Made by a program: the position numbers and the translations under genes. 64,000 bases of DNA, taken from positions 248,001 to 312,000 of the forward strand of contig RCSZ01000019.1 in the NCBI GenBank assembly GCA_014898425.1. Reading direction: 5' to 3'. Origin of the DNA: Botryotinia globosa. Lineage: Eukaryota; Ascomycota; Leotiomycetes; Helotiales; Sclerotiniaceae. Positions 35,369 to 47,194 of the stretch are shown one piece after another. Positions within the stretch are counted from its first letter, which is position 1. The number at the start of each line of letters is the position of its first letter. The notes under the pieces are model-generated. The model ran no database searches and was not told the origin of the DNA. It saw nothing but the letters and a program-made list of their open reading frames with translations.

Positions 35369-37410
35369 GCGATGGCAAAAGAAACATTCACGAGCTGACT
35401 TGCGTCGCGATGAGCCGAGCGACGAATGAAGTTTCAAGATGTAACGGTGAAAAGCGACACTGCAGGGTATAGGAACACGTCAGTAGGATGAGTTCGAATT
35501 GTACAGAGTACTGCCGAGTCTCGACAGGTGAAATGGAAAATACTCGCTCGCATCCTCTGCTTTCATTCACCGTAGACTTTCATCGGATTTTACAAATGAT
35601 ATATTTGCTGACTCCTTGAGCCTTGGCCGATTGGATCTGGCTTAGGAAATGACATTGAATGGTGGCAAAGTGTGGCCTACCCAAAAATATATACAAAAAA
35701 TAGTAAAGCATGATTAAAATAAAGAGAGGCCGCTTTGTCTTATACCATACTGTTATCGAATAGAATTGAGGCTCGTCGATGTCAGATGAGAAACGTATTG
35801 ATCCGGAACGATTGGCGCAGCAGATCTCACATTGATCTAACCAACAGTTGAACGATCTCACACAGGGCGCTTAGAGGGAAATTCACGACCTCTCATTTGT
35901 TTGCTGCCGCAAGAAATATCTTCAACAAATTTCAATGGAAGAATCCTCAGCCAGTGTTTAGGAACTGGTGTGTCCACGGCGGGAAGACTTGATATCCATC
36001 GAAATCATGCTGAAGAATTTGTGTCGTATCCTCCCGCCGTGTAAAATCATGAATATATCAGATGATGATTGTTGAAGAAAGTGGGATCATACAATCCTCC
36101 CGCTTCACTGGTCGATTAGGATTGAAGTGTGTTGGAGATGGGGAGAATTATATGAGGTTATTCGCGTTTCGTTGGTTGTCAACGTAAGATTGTCAGTGAC
36201 ACCGTGAACAATCACGAAAGGGTCTGTGATATTTCGGCCAAGTTGAGGATCCGGAGGTAGCAGATATTTATTACTCAATTTGGCTAGTCTCATGAAAGCT
36301 CTGTCCGCTTTTAACCGATCAAGTTTAGTTGGTCTTATTCTAAGCCAAGTTTGACAAGGTATTGATTGATGATGAGACTCGCAAAGCTTCACACCTCATT
36401 CTCCCAGACAAGAGTAAGTCTCAACAAGTCATTTTGAAAACGCTGGAGCCTTCTTCAATCCAAAGGGCATAGGAAGGGTTTGATTGATCGATCATTGTAT
36501 CTATGATGATCCTACGATGCCGAATCCTACCTTGGTAGAACATCCTTTTTGGTGTCGTGGATCGGTTTTTTCCTACCCCCAGATTAAAACTGTAGGTGCT
36601 TCATTACCACTCTAAGCGCTCTATTAATGGTATGCATTTAGTTGACAAGCGTCATCTGTGCCGCCACTCATCTGACAAGTCTTGACCTCCTTGTGTCGAT
36701 CACATTCACAAATTAAAAGTCTTCCAATCAACATTATCTGTCAAAAGCTTGACCACGCATCATACGATGGTCTCACTGTCTCAACATCGCCATAGGACTG
36801 ACCCTCAGACGTCTCGCATATGCTACACCCCTCCATAAGTGGAAAGTCTAGTAGTTCCGATTATGGAATTATCTCTTAGCAGATAGGGCTAAAGTTAACC
36901 TCCCAAACCAAGAACCGTCAAGTCTGACACAATTTTTCTGGAGTTGCTTACATGCTCATGCCCATTTTGCATCGATGAGTTGAGATCACCCCCTGGTATG
37001 AGCTTCATATCGTTGTTTTTGCTTCCGAGTGTCTACGGATTTTGGTTACGGGATTCATATTTTTCCATGCTAAGCTTGCTTAGCATTTTCATGTGGCATG
37101 GCACCTTTAGACCATTCCTATCCTTCTTTTTCCTTTCTTCTTTTTTTGCATTCATAATATTCTTCTTGGTTTGGCAAACTAAACAATATCATCGCCACTT
37201 CTTCCACTTCAATTCTTGGGCAGGCCCATCTCTTCAAACCCTTTTTTTCTTCTTGAAGTTGTTCTCTACCTCTTGCTTGAGGCAGGACATTGTTTGCAAT
37301 CTTTCTCACCGCCGGTCGGGTCATTCAGATTTAAATTTACTAATCTTTAAACCATACCTTGGGTCTTTCTTACTAGCCAATCTCGACTTTTTTAATCAAC
37401 ACCGCCCATT
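35369..37410. other. Intergenic, includes the promoter of the next gene
   Basis: About 2 kb without a supported gene. The last ~400 bp before 37411 are T/C-rich (TTCTTTTTCCTTTCTTCTTT-like), as often seen upstream of well-expressed fungal genes. A coding-looking fragment on the minus strand (36105 to about 36340) could not be linked to a start. Confidence 0.55.
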
Positions 37411-38446
37411 ATGTTTTGGCACGCAGCCGTAACGGCATCGCTTTTACTTGCCGGTCATGTTAGCGCAGGGATTATGGATATGAAGCCAATTGTTCGTCGA
37501 GATAATCAGGAGGAGATGTTAAGGCGATATATGAATAATATTATTGAAGACCGCCGGAGGTCAATCACGGAGGCACCAGTAACTACAGCGGCTATGAACG
37601 CTTCAGACTGGAATACTCAAACTGAGGCGGCATGCACTCAAGCACTTGATTTATTGAATGGACAGGCTACCAATCCATCTGGTTTGGCAGTTTGTTATAA
37701 CTTGCCATATGCCGACAACAGTACTGGAGTTTTCAAGGCCGACCTCCGAATATATAATGTGTCTGCTCCCACAGGAACATTTGCCAATATTCCAAGTCAG
37801 GATGTTCAGGTTGGGTTGAGTTATGAAGGAGCTACAGTATCGGCTGTTAATATGTCGACGTTGATGGCCAGAAGCGATGGCACATCTATCATTTCGTGGC
37901 CACGAGCAAATTCAAAGCGACAATCAACAACAAACACCACCACGGGAAGGACCATAACTTTAGTTCAATCATATGCTTTTGTTGGTCAAATGAATAAGGA
38001 ATATGTAGGCATGGATATGGACAGGTATGTTGAATTCCAAAAATCAAAGGTATTCTAATCTAATTTGTTTTAGCTCAACCATGGAAGCACTATTAACTCC
38101 AACGGTGACTTTGACTGGCAGAGATGTCTCCGGTGGAACCGTGAACACAACTCTTAATACCAACCAAGCATCTTTCGTTAATGGTGAATTCTCCACACAA
38201 GCCGCTGGAGTTACTAAGACTGTCGCTCAACCACCTATTCAAACTCTCGTCGTCGCCTCCGAATCTCCTTTCGTGGTTCCAGGTCTTAATATTCTGATCT
38301 TCCCAATTGGTGGTGTCATCACAGGTGTGTGGGCAATTTTATTCATTGGTACAATTTCCTACGGTACCATCGGTAGAATGCAATTCAGAGACCAATTCAG
38401 ATCAAGAACCGCTAGAGCTTCAAAGGAAAACATGTCACGAATTTAA
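37411..38446 (+). CDS. Secreted or type I membrane protein of unknown function
   Basis: Exons 37411-38024 and 38074-38446 give 328 residues; the 49-nt intron has a GTATGT donor and TTTTAG acceptor. Residues 1-19 (MFWHAAVTASLLLAGHVSAG) form a good signal peptide. The extracellular part is Thr/Ser/Asn-rich with several N-glycosylation sequons (NAS, NST, NVS, NMS, NTT). Two cysteines sit in the first 110 residues (EAACTQAL, AVCYNLP). Near the C-terminus PFVVPGLNILIFPIGGVITGVWAILFIGTISYG is a single membrane segment, followed by a short basic cytoplasmic tail. This is the layout of a cell-surface glycoprotein. I do not recognise the family. Confidence 0.8.
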
Positions 38447-40249
38447 GAAGGCTTGGGATTATCAAAAGGTGTATGGGGGAGTGTACGAGATTTTTTTCTA
38501 AGAGGGGGAACTATACCATTTATAGAATTTTTGCGCGAGTAATCGAGAAAGGTGGCATTGGAGTGGAAAGAAGGCATATTGAGGGGTGGACATGAGTATG
38601 GCGTGCCCAGGGTAGCAAACCAGAAGCTCGAGTTGATGAAGCAAACATTCTTTCTGAAGCCTGAATATTGAGCCCCCGGGGGAAGGGGGCTACAAATTCA
38701 CGAGCTACAATATCATTATTGCTTTTTTCCCTGTTTTGGTTGAAATGAAGACTAGCAATATTTCAATCATGAGACACGATCATTACCTCGGTTTAGAATG
38801 TATAATACGAATTCAAAATAATGCAAGATCGGGGTCGTATGATTTTTGTATATATGTAGTTCAATAGACAATCAAGCTTTACAAATGAGAATGTACAGCA
38901 AACCGCAAAATTTCAAGACGTCGTGATAACAACCACAGCCTTGGCAAGCAACCTTATTATGATTTACTTCTTATTCGAGTTCATGAACTCATGAACTACA
39001 TTCCTCCTGCAATCCTCCCGCTGAAAATATACGCGAGAATTCGGTATTTGCATATTAAAAGTTCACACCACCAGGCACTGTCCTGAACCTTAATTTTTCA
39101 TACCTTTTCCTTCGGTCGTTGATCCTGAGTTTTAAGTACCGAAATTGCTGCCTTACGTACAGATGTTTGAAGGACGGGATTGGTTATGGAAAAGCAGAAT
39201 CTGGAGCTCGAAGTTTCAGATGCGCGACGTGTAAGGTTAGGAGATCTGTGCAACTCGAGCGAGTTTGACAAGGATGATGACTCCTGTGTTTAAGATTGAG
39301 TTTGAAGGGACCTGAGCGAGTCACTGGTGGGTTTTGGTGGCTTTAGATATTGGTAGCGATACTGGAAAGGGTTTAAAGACGGGATCAGTTCGTGCGGTTT
39401 GGAGAGAGATAAACGAAATACACATTGAACTGGGCTTGAAAAGGAAAAGAGGGACTTGTGCCATGCACTCGCTCAGACGATAATAAGGGTCGAGCACGTG
39501 CGCGATCGAGTTCTCGGTCAGGTGACCATTATGCTCGGACGTTGATAGCGTGATCGCAACCCTGGCTTTCGAAGAAGAATGATGTGGAAGCACGACGGCA
39601 ATCCACGATTTCTTCAATGCCATATTCTACCTTGCCTCGCTTGCTTAGAATTATTCGATTGCCACTGGCCTTTGAAGTCGATGATATATCGAATGAGTGG
39701 CAAAATGTCTAGTCAGGGAACATCTCAAAATCTCGAACCTCCATAGCTGCGCCGACATTGAACAACTCTCGAGCACTAGGGGCTACCCTAGGTGTAAATA
39801 TATTGTCTGAGCGATCAAGAGCGATCAAAGCATGAAGTATGAAACAATGCATCTTATGCTTATGTTTATATTAGCAAGCCTATTCGATGAATGCCAGTAT
39901 CCATTGTGATGGTTTTTAGTGAAACAAGCATAATCCTTTCAATCTTACTCTAAGAACCTTTTCCCAAGAAACAAAAAGCGTCATTTCTGAGTTGTCCTTT
40001 CGAATTCGTTTCCTCTTCCTGTTTCTACAAACTCCAACAGCGACTGGGTCGCATTGAAATCGGAATTAATTCTTTGTGATTGGATTGCTGGTGTATCACA
40101 CATTCGTTTCTATTTCCATATATTTCATCCGAACTTCTTGAACTCTCCGTTTCTTCCATTGGACATCGTCTCAGCTGAGAAGTTCATCTTTACATATCTA
40201 TTTATACTATACTGCAAGCTCGAGATCGACCACTCAATAAGAAAGGAAA
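38447..40249. other. Intergenic, nothing recognised
   Basis: About 1.8 kb between two same-strand genes. It contains the 3' UTR of the membrane protein and the promoter of the giant acidic protein. No repeats or genes supported. Confidence 0.55.
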
Positions 40250-43200
40250 ATGGTTTCGGTGGCAGAGTTAGTCACGAAGTTGCATTCCAATATTGATGAA
40301 ATCCACAAGACTATCGCTTTAATTAGCGATACTTCGAATCATGATGCAGAAATTACACTATTAGAGAAAGACCGCGATGAACAGCTTCAGCAATTGAAGA
40401 TGGCTCATGAAATTGCAATGAAGGAAGGAGAGGAAGCGCGACTCAAACAGGAACAAGAGATCGAGGAACAGATCAAGAGAGAGGAAGACGAGATACTAGA
40501 GAGGAGGAAGCGTGAAGATGAGGAGAGAAAGTTGAGAATCGAGAATGAAATCAAGGAGAGAGAAAAGGTAAGGCAAGAGGAGGTAGAGAAGAGGAAGGCT
40601 GAATTCCAAAGTCAACATAAAGAAGTTGAAGATGGAATCGATGAAAAAATGGAAAGGCTGGAGGATGAGTTAGAGCAACAAATGATAGATGGGCAAAAAG
40701 CTTTGGAAACTTTAGATTCTGCGAGAAGGGTATGTTTGTATTCTATCAATTGTACCTGGGCGTTTTTCGATTTACTAACATTTTTGCGAAAACAGGAAAT
40801 CAACAGACAAATTGACGAGCAACTCAATATTCCCACTGTACTACCTAAAATTCAATACAAAAGCCGCAGAAAGGCTGTGTTGAATAATCAAGAGCCAGAT
40901 CTAATATCGGACAATCAGAACAACAAGGGCACGGGGGAGGATGTGGAAAGAAATGCGGTTACAAGCGAAGATTTAAGTCGTGATGTGAACGAGCACAAAG
41001 ATGAAGATCCTCAGGACAACGTAGCTGATACTAAGGACAGTGAAAAAGACCTTGCGGTAGAGCCAACAAAGGACTTAGAAGTTCAACCAGATTCCTCACT
41101 TCAAGAGGAAGGTGTTCCTGAAGAGCAAGAGACACAATCACCGAATCTTGAGAGTATTGAAGAATTATCACAGCCAATCGAAGAAACCTCTAGCTTAGTC
41201 CGCGAGGTGCAGCACATCGAGCTTGAAGAGGTACATCAAGCTGATCAGCAACCCGAATTTGATAATATTGCGCAAGGTAGTCAAGATCATTCTGAACCAG
41301 AAGCATTAGAGCCCGTAGAAGGAATGGCCAAGGAGATTGATGACGTGCCTGAACATTCCCAAGAGGATACATCCGTTGGGGCTGATGATGCCCCAAAGGA
41401 ATCAATTCACTTGACTCAGTCAATTGATGCTCCACAAAATGAGACCAGCGGCAATCTAATGCAAGATCATGTATTTCAAGAACCGGAAATTATCAAGGAT
41501 CTTATCGAAGATAGCCAATCAACCGAAACTCCTCACGAAGATAAGAACGACGATTCAAAGCAAGACAACAGTCTGATAGAGGCACCAAAAGAAGCTGAGA
41601 CTGTTCCAGTGCTTGACCCACATGAATCTCCCGAAGACAGAGCAGCCAGAGAAGAAATCGCTCAGCTGAATGAAGAAATTCGACGTGCTATGGAGGAGGA
41701 AGCAAATGAAGCAATTGTTCCTCATCTGGAAGCCAAGGATGTTTCTCCGAATGCACAAACCACAGAATCGCAAGCGCCACATGTTCAAGAAAATGTTGAG
41801 GCTGACAATTTTGGCATTGAAAACGATTCAGAGTATAAAGACCTCGCGGAAGAGCATACGTCACCTCAAGACGATAGCGCACCAGTCGCCGAGCCCTCTG
41901 AGATTCAGATTGAAAATGATGACTTTGAATCAAAGACAACTCCTGAGACAGTTGAAGTTGAGAACGCCCCAAAAGATCAAGTTGTCTCTGAAAGTAATGA
42001 ATCCGACCATGAAAAAGAATCTCTCGAACCAGAAGTGCAAGCGGACAACACAACACATGATCCAGTCCAAATTGAAATCGCAGAGCAACTTTCAGCTGAG
42101 AAGCCTTCATCAGAGAAAGCATCAAATGACAACCTTCCACTTGAGGATTGTGAAGCATCACGAAATGAGACATTCGCTGTCGATGAATCTTCGATTGAAA
42201 CCCAACACAGCACAATTGACGAGATGCCCCTAAGCTTGAATAACAAGGCAATCTTAACTCCTATGCATGATGAAGAGTTTACCACTGCTTCCAACGATCA
42301 GGATAACTCAGAGATAGACAATGGAGATGATTTGATGCCCAAGGAGCCTGTTATCCCAGGTACACAAGAGGATACGAAACAAGCATCAATTGAAGAGAAG
42401 GAAACCCAGGATGACCCGGAGCTGGTCCACAATGAGAATTCAAACATTTTAAAGAAATCCGTGGAAGAAGCAATTAAAACGCCACTTCCGGAGCCAGCCG
42501 ATACAGAGGTTGATCAACTAGATGAGGCACCAGAAATCACTCATGATGTCTCGGAATCTGCCAATCAAAGTGAAATGATTGCACCCGAGGAATCTGAAGC
42601 CAAGGCAATTCTTACGCCACTACCAGAGCCAGCAGAATCAGAGAGCTCTCAGCTTAATGAGGAACCAGCACCAGAGTCTGAGCTCTTGTCAAACAACCCA
42701 CCAGAAGTTGTAAAAGACCAAGAGGAAGTTATCGAACCAACAAATACTGCAGATGCTATCTCCGAACCTTTGCCTAATTCGATTGAAGGCACACAGCCTA
42801 CTATGGCCGAGCAAGATATCGTTGGCGAAGAGTCCACAGATGCCAAGGCGTCGGATCACGAGAACGAATTTAAAGACGAGAATGTAACTCCAGACCAAGA
42901 TCACACCGAGCAAATTGGAGAGTCTGAAAGGGACCTTGAAGATACTGCAAGCATCGATTTGAAACCTGAAAACACCGAAACTTCGGAGAGTTTACATGCT
43001 CCCGAAAAACAGGAAGCGTTGCCAGCTGTTTCTTCAGAAGTGGGAGAGGCGAGAAGCATCTCCAATGAATCATTTCCACACCCAGAGCCAACTCCGGATA
43101 TGGGCTCGGCAGACATCGAAAGCCATGAGGATTCTGAAACTCATGTATTATCTACCGATTCTGAGTCTGCTAGCAAGGACAGTGATGTTGTCGATGAAGC

Positions 43201-46200
43201 TGCTGTTCCGCCGCAAGATGAGCATCATGTCGAAGATACTGATTTTGGTTCTATCGCAGACCCTGCAACCGACACCAATGCAAGTAACGAAATGGAGCTA
43301 CCTGAACCTCATGATATCACTTCAGATGACACCATCGAAGAGACTGAAATAGCTGGCGAGCCGGCTATCACGATTTCCGAACGAATTCAAGAGGCTGCTG
43401 AGTCTCCTGACGTTGTTGCACGTGATTTGGATGTGCCAGTCGAAGGCAACATAGGGTCAGGCGAGGGACCGTATAAAGAAGCTTCTGATAGCGACTTAAA
43501 TGAGATCTCGCAGACCATTGATGATACTGTTCAACTGCCAGGTCACATCAAGTTTCGAATTGACGAGTCAGCTGCGGTCCAGCAAGAGAATGGCACCGCA
43601 CCAGAGAGTGAGCCCGCCACCGAAGAACAGGGAACTATCTCTGTGATATCAGTTCCTAACCCCGAGGGAAAAGATCTAAAGCTCGTCCAAGAGAGCGAAG
43701 AACCGCTGGTAGAGGCTAATAGTACTGTGCAAGTACCAATACTTGAGGAAACACCTACATCTGGTCCTGAAGAGTTCGAAGGCACTGGAGAAGCAGCTTT
43801 GAATCTTGATGTTGGGTCACCACTTCCTTCGCCCACAATTCAACAGACTGCTGGAGATGATGATGAAAGTTCGCAGTTAGGTGACGTGGCTCAACAAGAA
43901 AATCATGTTGATTCAAGTGAAATGAGCCACGAAGAAAGTTCTGAAGACAGTAAACCTTCTTCATCTCACATGATCGAAAGTGTGGAACCAATGACATCAA
44001 GTCAAATACCGTCTGAGGATATTCAAGCGTCGGAAAAAGTGGTTGAGACTGAACCGTTGACTTCAGAGAATGAGGCGCCAATACATCAAGAAGTCGAAGA
44101 AGTTCCAGAGCAGACAAATGACGATGCTATAGTGGAGGCTCAAGTGCATCATGAAGACAAGGAACCCCCCATCATTTCTATTGAGGAGCCAGTGCATGTC
44201 GCTGATGAAACACCATTGAGAGAGAGCACAGCAGAACCTGAAAGCCAAGAAGATAAAAATTCCGTGCCTGAGATCATTACCTCGGTACCAGAGACATCTG
44301 TCCCGGAAAGCTTGAATGTCGAAGCAGCTGAAGTGCCGTCTGAGGTAGAGCAGATAAATGCCGAGAGATACGATGATGTTGAAAAGGACAGTTTCAATGA
44401 TGAAAGTGTCGATGCTGTTCATAAAGCAACAGACATCGATGAGACACAAGGTCATCAAATTGAAAAGTCGAGAGAAACTGACTATCCTATCGATCTCGAG
44501 ACAGAAGATGAGTCACAAATAAGTCCCAACAACTCAACTAATTCTGAACCCGTCCACGATGAAGCATTACCTCAAGAGAACGAACAGCCTACTACTATTG
44601 AATCAGAGCAAGTCAACTTCGGACCGGTATTGGAAGTAGTTAATCCAGATATTCTACCTTCACCTCAACAAGCACAACATGAAGACCCTGAAGATGTTCG
44701 TGCTAGAGAGGAGATTGCTCGTTTGAATGCGGAGTTTATGAAAGCTGTTGAGGAGGAACAACTTGCCGAGCAAGAGAACAAACCTGTTGACGTAAGCACA
44801 AAGAAAGATAGCTATGATATGGACAAGAACGAACTTGTTGAAGCGGAGCAAGAGAGACCAAGAAGAGAGAGTGCCGAAGATATGGCAGCGAGAGAAGAAA
44901 TTGCCTTTTTAAATGAGCAAATGAAATTGCTTAGTCAACAACAAGAGAATGGGGATAAATCTACTGAGCTTGAGAGTGAAAAAGAAGAGAGCCAGTTTGT
45001 CGATGAAAACAAGCCTCAAACACTTGAAACGGATGAATCGTCGGGTACTCTGAACGAAACCCCTCAAAATGAAGAACATGCGGAAGAGGAAGATTTCCAC
45101 ACCGCACTCATTCAACAAGATGAGCATCTAAACCCTTTCGAACAACCAGACGCAGTACTAAGTGAGGAACAAAGTGCCGAGTCAACCACAGACGAGCCAA
45201 ATGAGGAAGTTAACGCTTTACAGTACGAGAATGGAGATCACAATCCAGAAGACTCGGATTCAGAAGGTGAAAGAACCGAGAAAGGTGAGGAAACAGAGAA
45301 TTATTCTGAAAATGAATGGGATCAATCCTCAGAAGAAGAAGAGGAGGGTCCACTTCCTTATCTTGAGACTATCCGGGAAGAATCACATGATGGTGCCTCC
45401 CGTGTCGGCGAAGATCACGAGGATGACGATGAAGATGAAGAAGACATGCCCAAGAGTAGATTCTTCCATCCAAATTGGCAATATGAGGACTCAGTTGAGG
45501 AGACACCAATGGCATTGATGTTGAGCTCCGATGTCAAGGAAACAGAGTCACCTCACGAAGTCAGCAGCACAGATAATTTGATAGATGGCAGTCCCGAAGC
45601 ACCAATTCAAAACTCAACAGTTTCTAATGCTACGGATTTACCACGAGTGTTGGAGCCAAGTCCTGACATTCAGGAAAATCGTGGAAAGTCCGAGTCGTTG
45701 GAAGACGAAGATCTTGTCGAAAATAACAACCTCACTCCCAAACCTAAACCCAGACGTCCAGCATCGTTGTATCACCGAAATAGTGATTTGAGTCCAGAAC
45801 ATGAGGCAGTATTCTCGAGAGTTTCACAAATCCGAAGCAGTCTAACACCTTCACCGGAACCACATCAGTCACCTGTATTGAGTCCTAGGTCGAGATCTGA
45901 AAGATTTCCACCAGATGAACACCGAAATTACTTAGATGCCTCAATCAACAACGCCTATAATGGATGGGGATATTCTCAAGACAGTGATCAGCAACAAGAT
46001 TACAGAACTCAATTGAACAATGATAATGGTCGTAACCGATCTCATACAGTTGATACAGTTCCATCATTCGAACATTATGCATCAGATGATGGTGAATCAG
46101 GTCCCCCAACTCCACCTCAACAACCACAATACTCTGATCCTGTGTCACAACAACCACACATTAGTCAGATGATGTCAACGGAATTTGAATCTTCTGAAGG

Positions 46201-47194
46201 ATGGTCACATCCAAACGATGATGATACCCAGGATCATTCAGCAAATCAAGAACAAAACCTTGATGAAATTATCAAATCTCCTAATCTACAAGATGCCGTC
46301 GAATTCGCTCCTTTCAACCCACAAGAATACAAATCTCCAATTCTAAGTCCTGCACATTCATCTTCCTTTAACGTAAGCAACGTGCATATGGATCAAGAAT
46401 ATCCTCCAGTCCTAGCACCGACTCCACCATCACTTACCCCCCCTGAGAAGATCTTGAGCTCCAATGCACCTGCATCAACCCCAATATTCACCGCTCAGGC
46501 TCCCACTCAGACCGAAGAAAAATCGACTCCTCTGCCACCAAATCTCCATTCCGTTCCTTGGACACAGTCAGAAGATCCCGCCAAAACTGCAGCCGCAACT
46601 CAAGAAAAAGAAACCACATCCCCACAACGTAATCCAAGACCTGTTAGTTCCATCTTCGCTAGAACGCGCTCTCTATTTGAAGCAGGAGCAAATGATTCAA
46701 ATCCACCTCCTAAACAGAGACCGCTTTCCGGAATGAGCATTTTCAATGTCGGTTCACCGAATCGTTCGAATACACCGATTCAAACCAGACCACATAGCCT
46801 TTCGGTCTCGAGTCTGAGAAGCAGGAGTGAGAGTTTGTCAAAGCGGTCGAGTTTGAGTTTTGGGGAAAGCGCGAACGTGAAAGCGGATGCAAATGCGAAT
46901 GCCAGTGTAAATGTAAATGCCAACGTTAATGCAAAGAATGACTACGATCCAGATACAGATGCAGACTTCCTGCCAAAGAGTCTAGATGGCGATGGAAGAT
47001 TGCCTAGTCCGGTCTTTGGATTACCCGGGCATAGAAGTAGTGGAAGTTTCGATAGAGGAAAACTATATGGAGATGGAGATGATCCTTATTTTACGAATGG
47101 TGGCGACAAGGGGGGTGCGGGATGGATGGGAGGTTCAGGAGCAGGGGGTATGAGGGGCGCAGAGAGGGAACCTCTCTTGAAGGATGGAAATTGA
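40250..47194 (+). CDS. Giant acidic, largely disordered protein with N-terminal coiled coil
   Basis: Starts at an AAAATGG ATG. A 66-nt intron (40730-40795, donor GTATGT, branch TTTACTAACA, acceptor ACAG) has a length divisible by three and no stop, so reading through it is possible; spliced length is 2292 residues. Residues ~35-160 are a Glu/Lys/Arg-rich coiled coil (EEQIKREEDEILERRKREDE). The next ~1500 residues are extremely acidic and rich in Glu, Ser, Pro and Gln. Three copies of an AREEIAxLN motif occur (codons at ~41647, ~44704, ~44887), and two copies of a TPLPEPAxxE motif (~42478, ~42613). The last third is Ser/Pro-rich, with the PRPVSSIFARTRSLFE segment and an Asn/Ala-rich mini-repeat (AxANANASVNVNANVNA). 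No enzyme domain is visible. Function unknown; likely cytoplasmic scaffold or cytoskeleton-linked. Confidence 0.85.
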   Translation: MVSVAELVTKLHSNIDEIHKTIALISDTSNHDAEITLLEKDRDEQLQQLKMAHEIAMKEGEEARLKQEQEIEEQIKREEDEILERRKREDEERKLRIENEIKEREKVRQEEVEKRKAEFQSQHKEVEDGIDEKMERLEDELEQQMIDGQKALETLDSARRVCLYSINCTWAFFDLLTFLRKQEINRQIDEQLNIPTVLPKIQYKSRRKAVLNNQEPDLISDNQNNKGTGEDVERNAVTSEDLSRDVNEHKDEDPQDNVADTKDSEKDLAVEPTKDLEVQPDSSLQEEGVPEEQETQSPNLESIEELSQPIEETSSLVREVQHIELEEVHQADQQPEFDNIAQGSQDHSEPEALEPVEGMAKEIDDVPEHSQEDTSVGADDAPKESIHLTQSIDAPQNETSGNLMQDHVFQEPEIIKDLIEDSQSTETPHEDKNDDSKQDNSLIEAPKEAETVPVLDPHESPEDRAAREEIAQLNEEIRRAMEEEANEAIVPHLEAKDVSPNAQTTESQAPHVQENVEADNFGIENDSEYKDLAEEHTSPQDDSAPVAEPSEIQIENDDFESKTTPETVEVENAPKDQVVSESNESDHEKESLEPEVQADNTTHDPVQIEIAEQLSAEKPSSEKASNDNLPLEDCEASRNETFAVDESSIETQHSTIDEMPLSLNNKAILTPMHDEEFTTASNDQDNSEIDNGDDLMPKEPVIPGTQEDTKQASIEEKETQDDPELVHNENSNILKKSVEEAIKTPLPEPADTEVDQLDEAPEITHDVSESANQSEMIAPEESEAKAILTPLPEPAESESSQLNEEPAPESELLSNNPPEVVKDQEEVIEPTNTADAISEPLPNSIEGTQPTMAEQDIVGEESTDAKASDHENEFKDENVTPDQDHTEQIGESERDLEDTASIDLKPENTETSESLHAPEKQEALPAVSSEVGEARSISNESFPHPEPTPDMGSADIESHEDSETHVLSTDSESASKDSDVVDEAAVPPQDEHHVEDTDFGSIADPATDTNASNEMELPEPHDITSDDTIEETEIAGEPAITISERIQEAAESPDVVARDLDVPVEGNIGSGEGPYKEASDSDLNEISQTIDDTVQLPGHIKFRIDESAAVQQENGTAPESEPATEEQGTISVISVPNPEGKDLKLVQESEEPLVEANSTVQVPILEETPTSGPEEFEGTGEAALNLDVGSPLPSPTIQQTAGDDDESSQLGDVAQQENHVDSSEMSHEESSEDSKPSSSHMIESVEPMTSSQIPSEDIQASEKVVETEPLTSENEAPIHQEVEEVPEQTNDDAIVEAQVHHEDKEPPIISIEEPVHVADETPLRESTAEPESQEDKNSVPEIITSVPETSVPESLNVEAAEVPSEVEQINAERYDDVEKDSFNDESVDAVHKATDIDETQGHQIEKSRETDYPIDLETEDESQISPNNSTNSEPVHDEALPQENEQPTTIESEQVNFGPVLEVVNPDILPSPQQAQHEDPEDVRAREEIARLNAEFMKAVEEEQLAEQENKPVDVSTKKDSYDMDKNELVEAEQERPRRESAEDMAAREEIAFLNEQMKLLSQQQENGDKSTELESEKEESQFVDENKPQTLETDESSGTLNETPQNEEHAEEEDFHTALIQQDEHLNPFEQPDAVLSEEQSAESTTDEPNEEVNALQYENGDHNPEDSDSEGERTEKGEETENYSENEWDQSSEEEEEGPLPYLETIREESHDGASRVGEDHEDDDEDEEDMPKSRFFHPNWQYEDSVEETPMALMLSSDVKETESPHEVSSTDNLIDGSPEAPIQNSTVSNATDLPRVLEPSPDIQENRGKSESLEDEDLVENNNLTPKPKPRRPASLYHRNSDLSPEHEAVFSRVSQIRSSLTPSPEPHQSPVLSPRSRSERFPPDEHRNYLDASINNAYNGWGYSQDSDQQQDYRTQLNNDNGRNRSHTVDTVPSFEHYASDDGESGPPTPPQQPQYSDPVSQQPHISQMMSTEFESSEGWSHPNDDDTQDHSANQEQNLDEIIKSPNLQDAVEFAPFNPQEYKSPILSPAHSSSFNVSNVHMDQEYPPVLAPTPPSLTPPEKILSSNAPASTPIFTAQAPTQTEEKSTPLPPNLHSVPWTQSEDPAKTAAATQEKETTSPQRNPRPVSSIFARTRSLFEAGANDSNPPPKQRPLSGMSIFNVGSPNRSNTPIQTRPHSLSVSSLRSRSESLSKRSSLSFGESANVKADANANASVNVNANVNAKNDYDPDTDADFLPKSLDGDGRLPSPVFGLPGHRSSGSFDRGKLYGDGDDPYFTNGGDKGGAGWMGGSGAGGMRGAEREPLLKDGN
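40730..40795 (+). other. In-frame 66-nt intron of the giant acidic gene
   Basis: Splice signals are strong: GTATGT donor after AGAAGG, a perfect TACTAAC branch box and an AACAG acceptor. The intron is 22 codons long with no stop. Its translation is hydrophobic (CLYSINCTWAFFDLLTF-like) and would break the coiled coil, so it is almost certainly removed, though retention would not truncate the protein. Confidence 0.85.

Noticed and set aside
36105..36392. Coding-looking minus-strand fragment (LDRLKADRAFMRLAKLSNKY)
   Set aside because: The frame lacks an ATG, and no upstream exon or start could be joined; it may be a gene relic.
47192..47194. Selenocysteine at the TGA of the giant acidic gene
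   Set aside because: Ascomycete fungi are known to lack the selenocysteine machinery, and no SECIS-like hairpin was evident.
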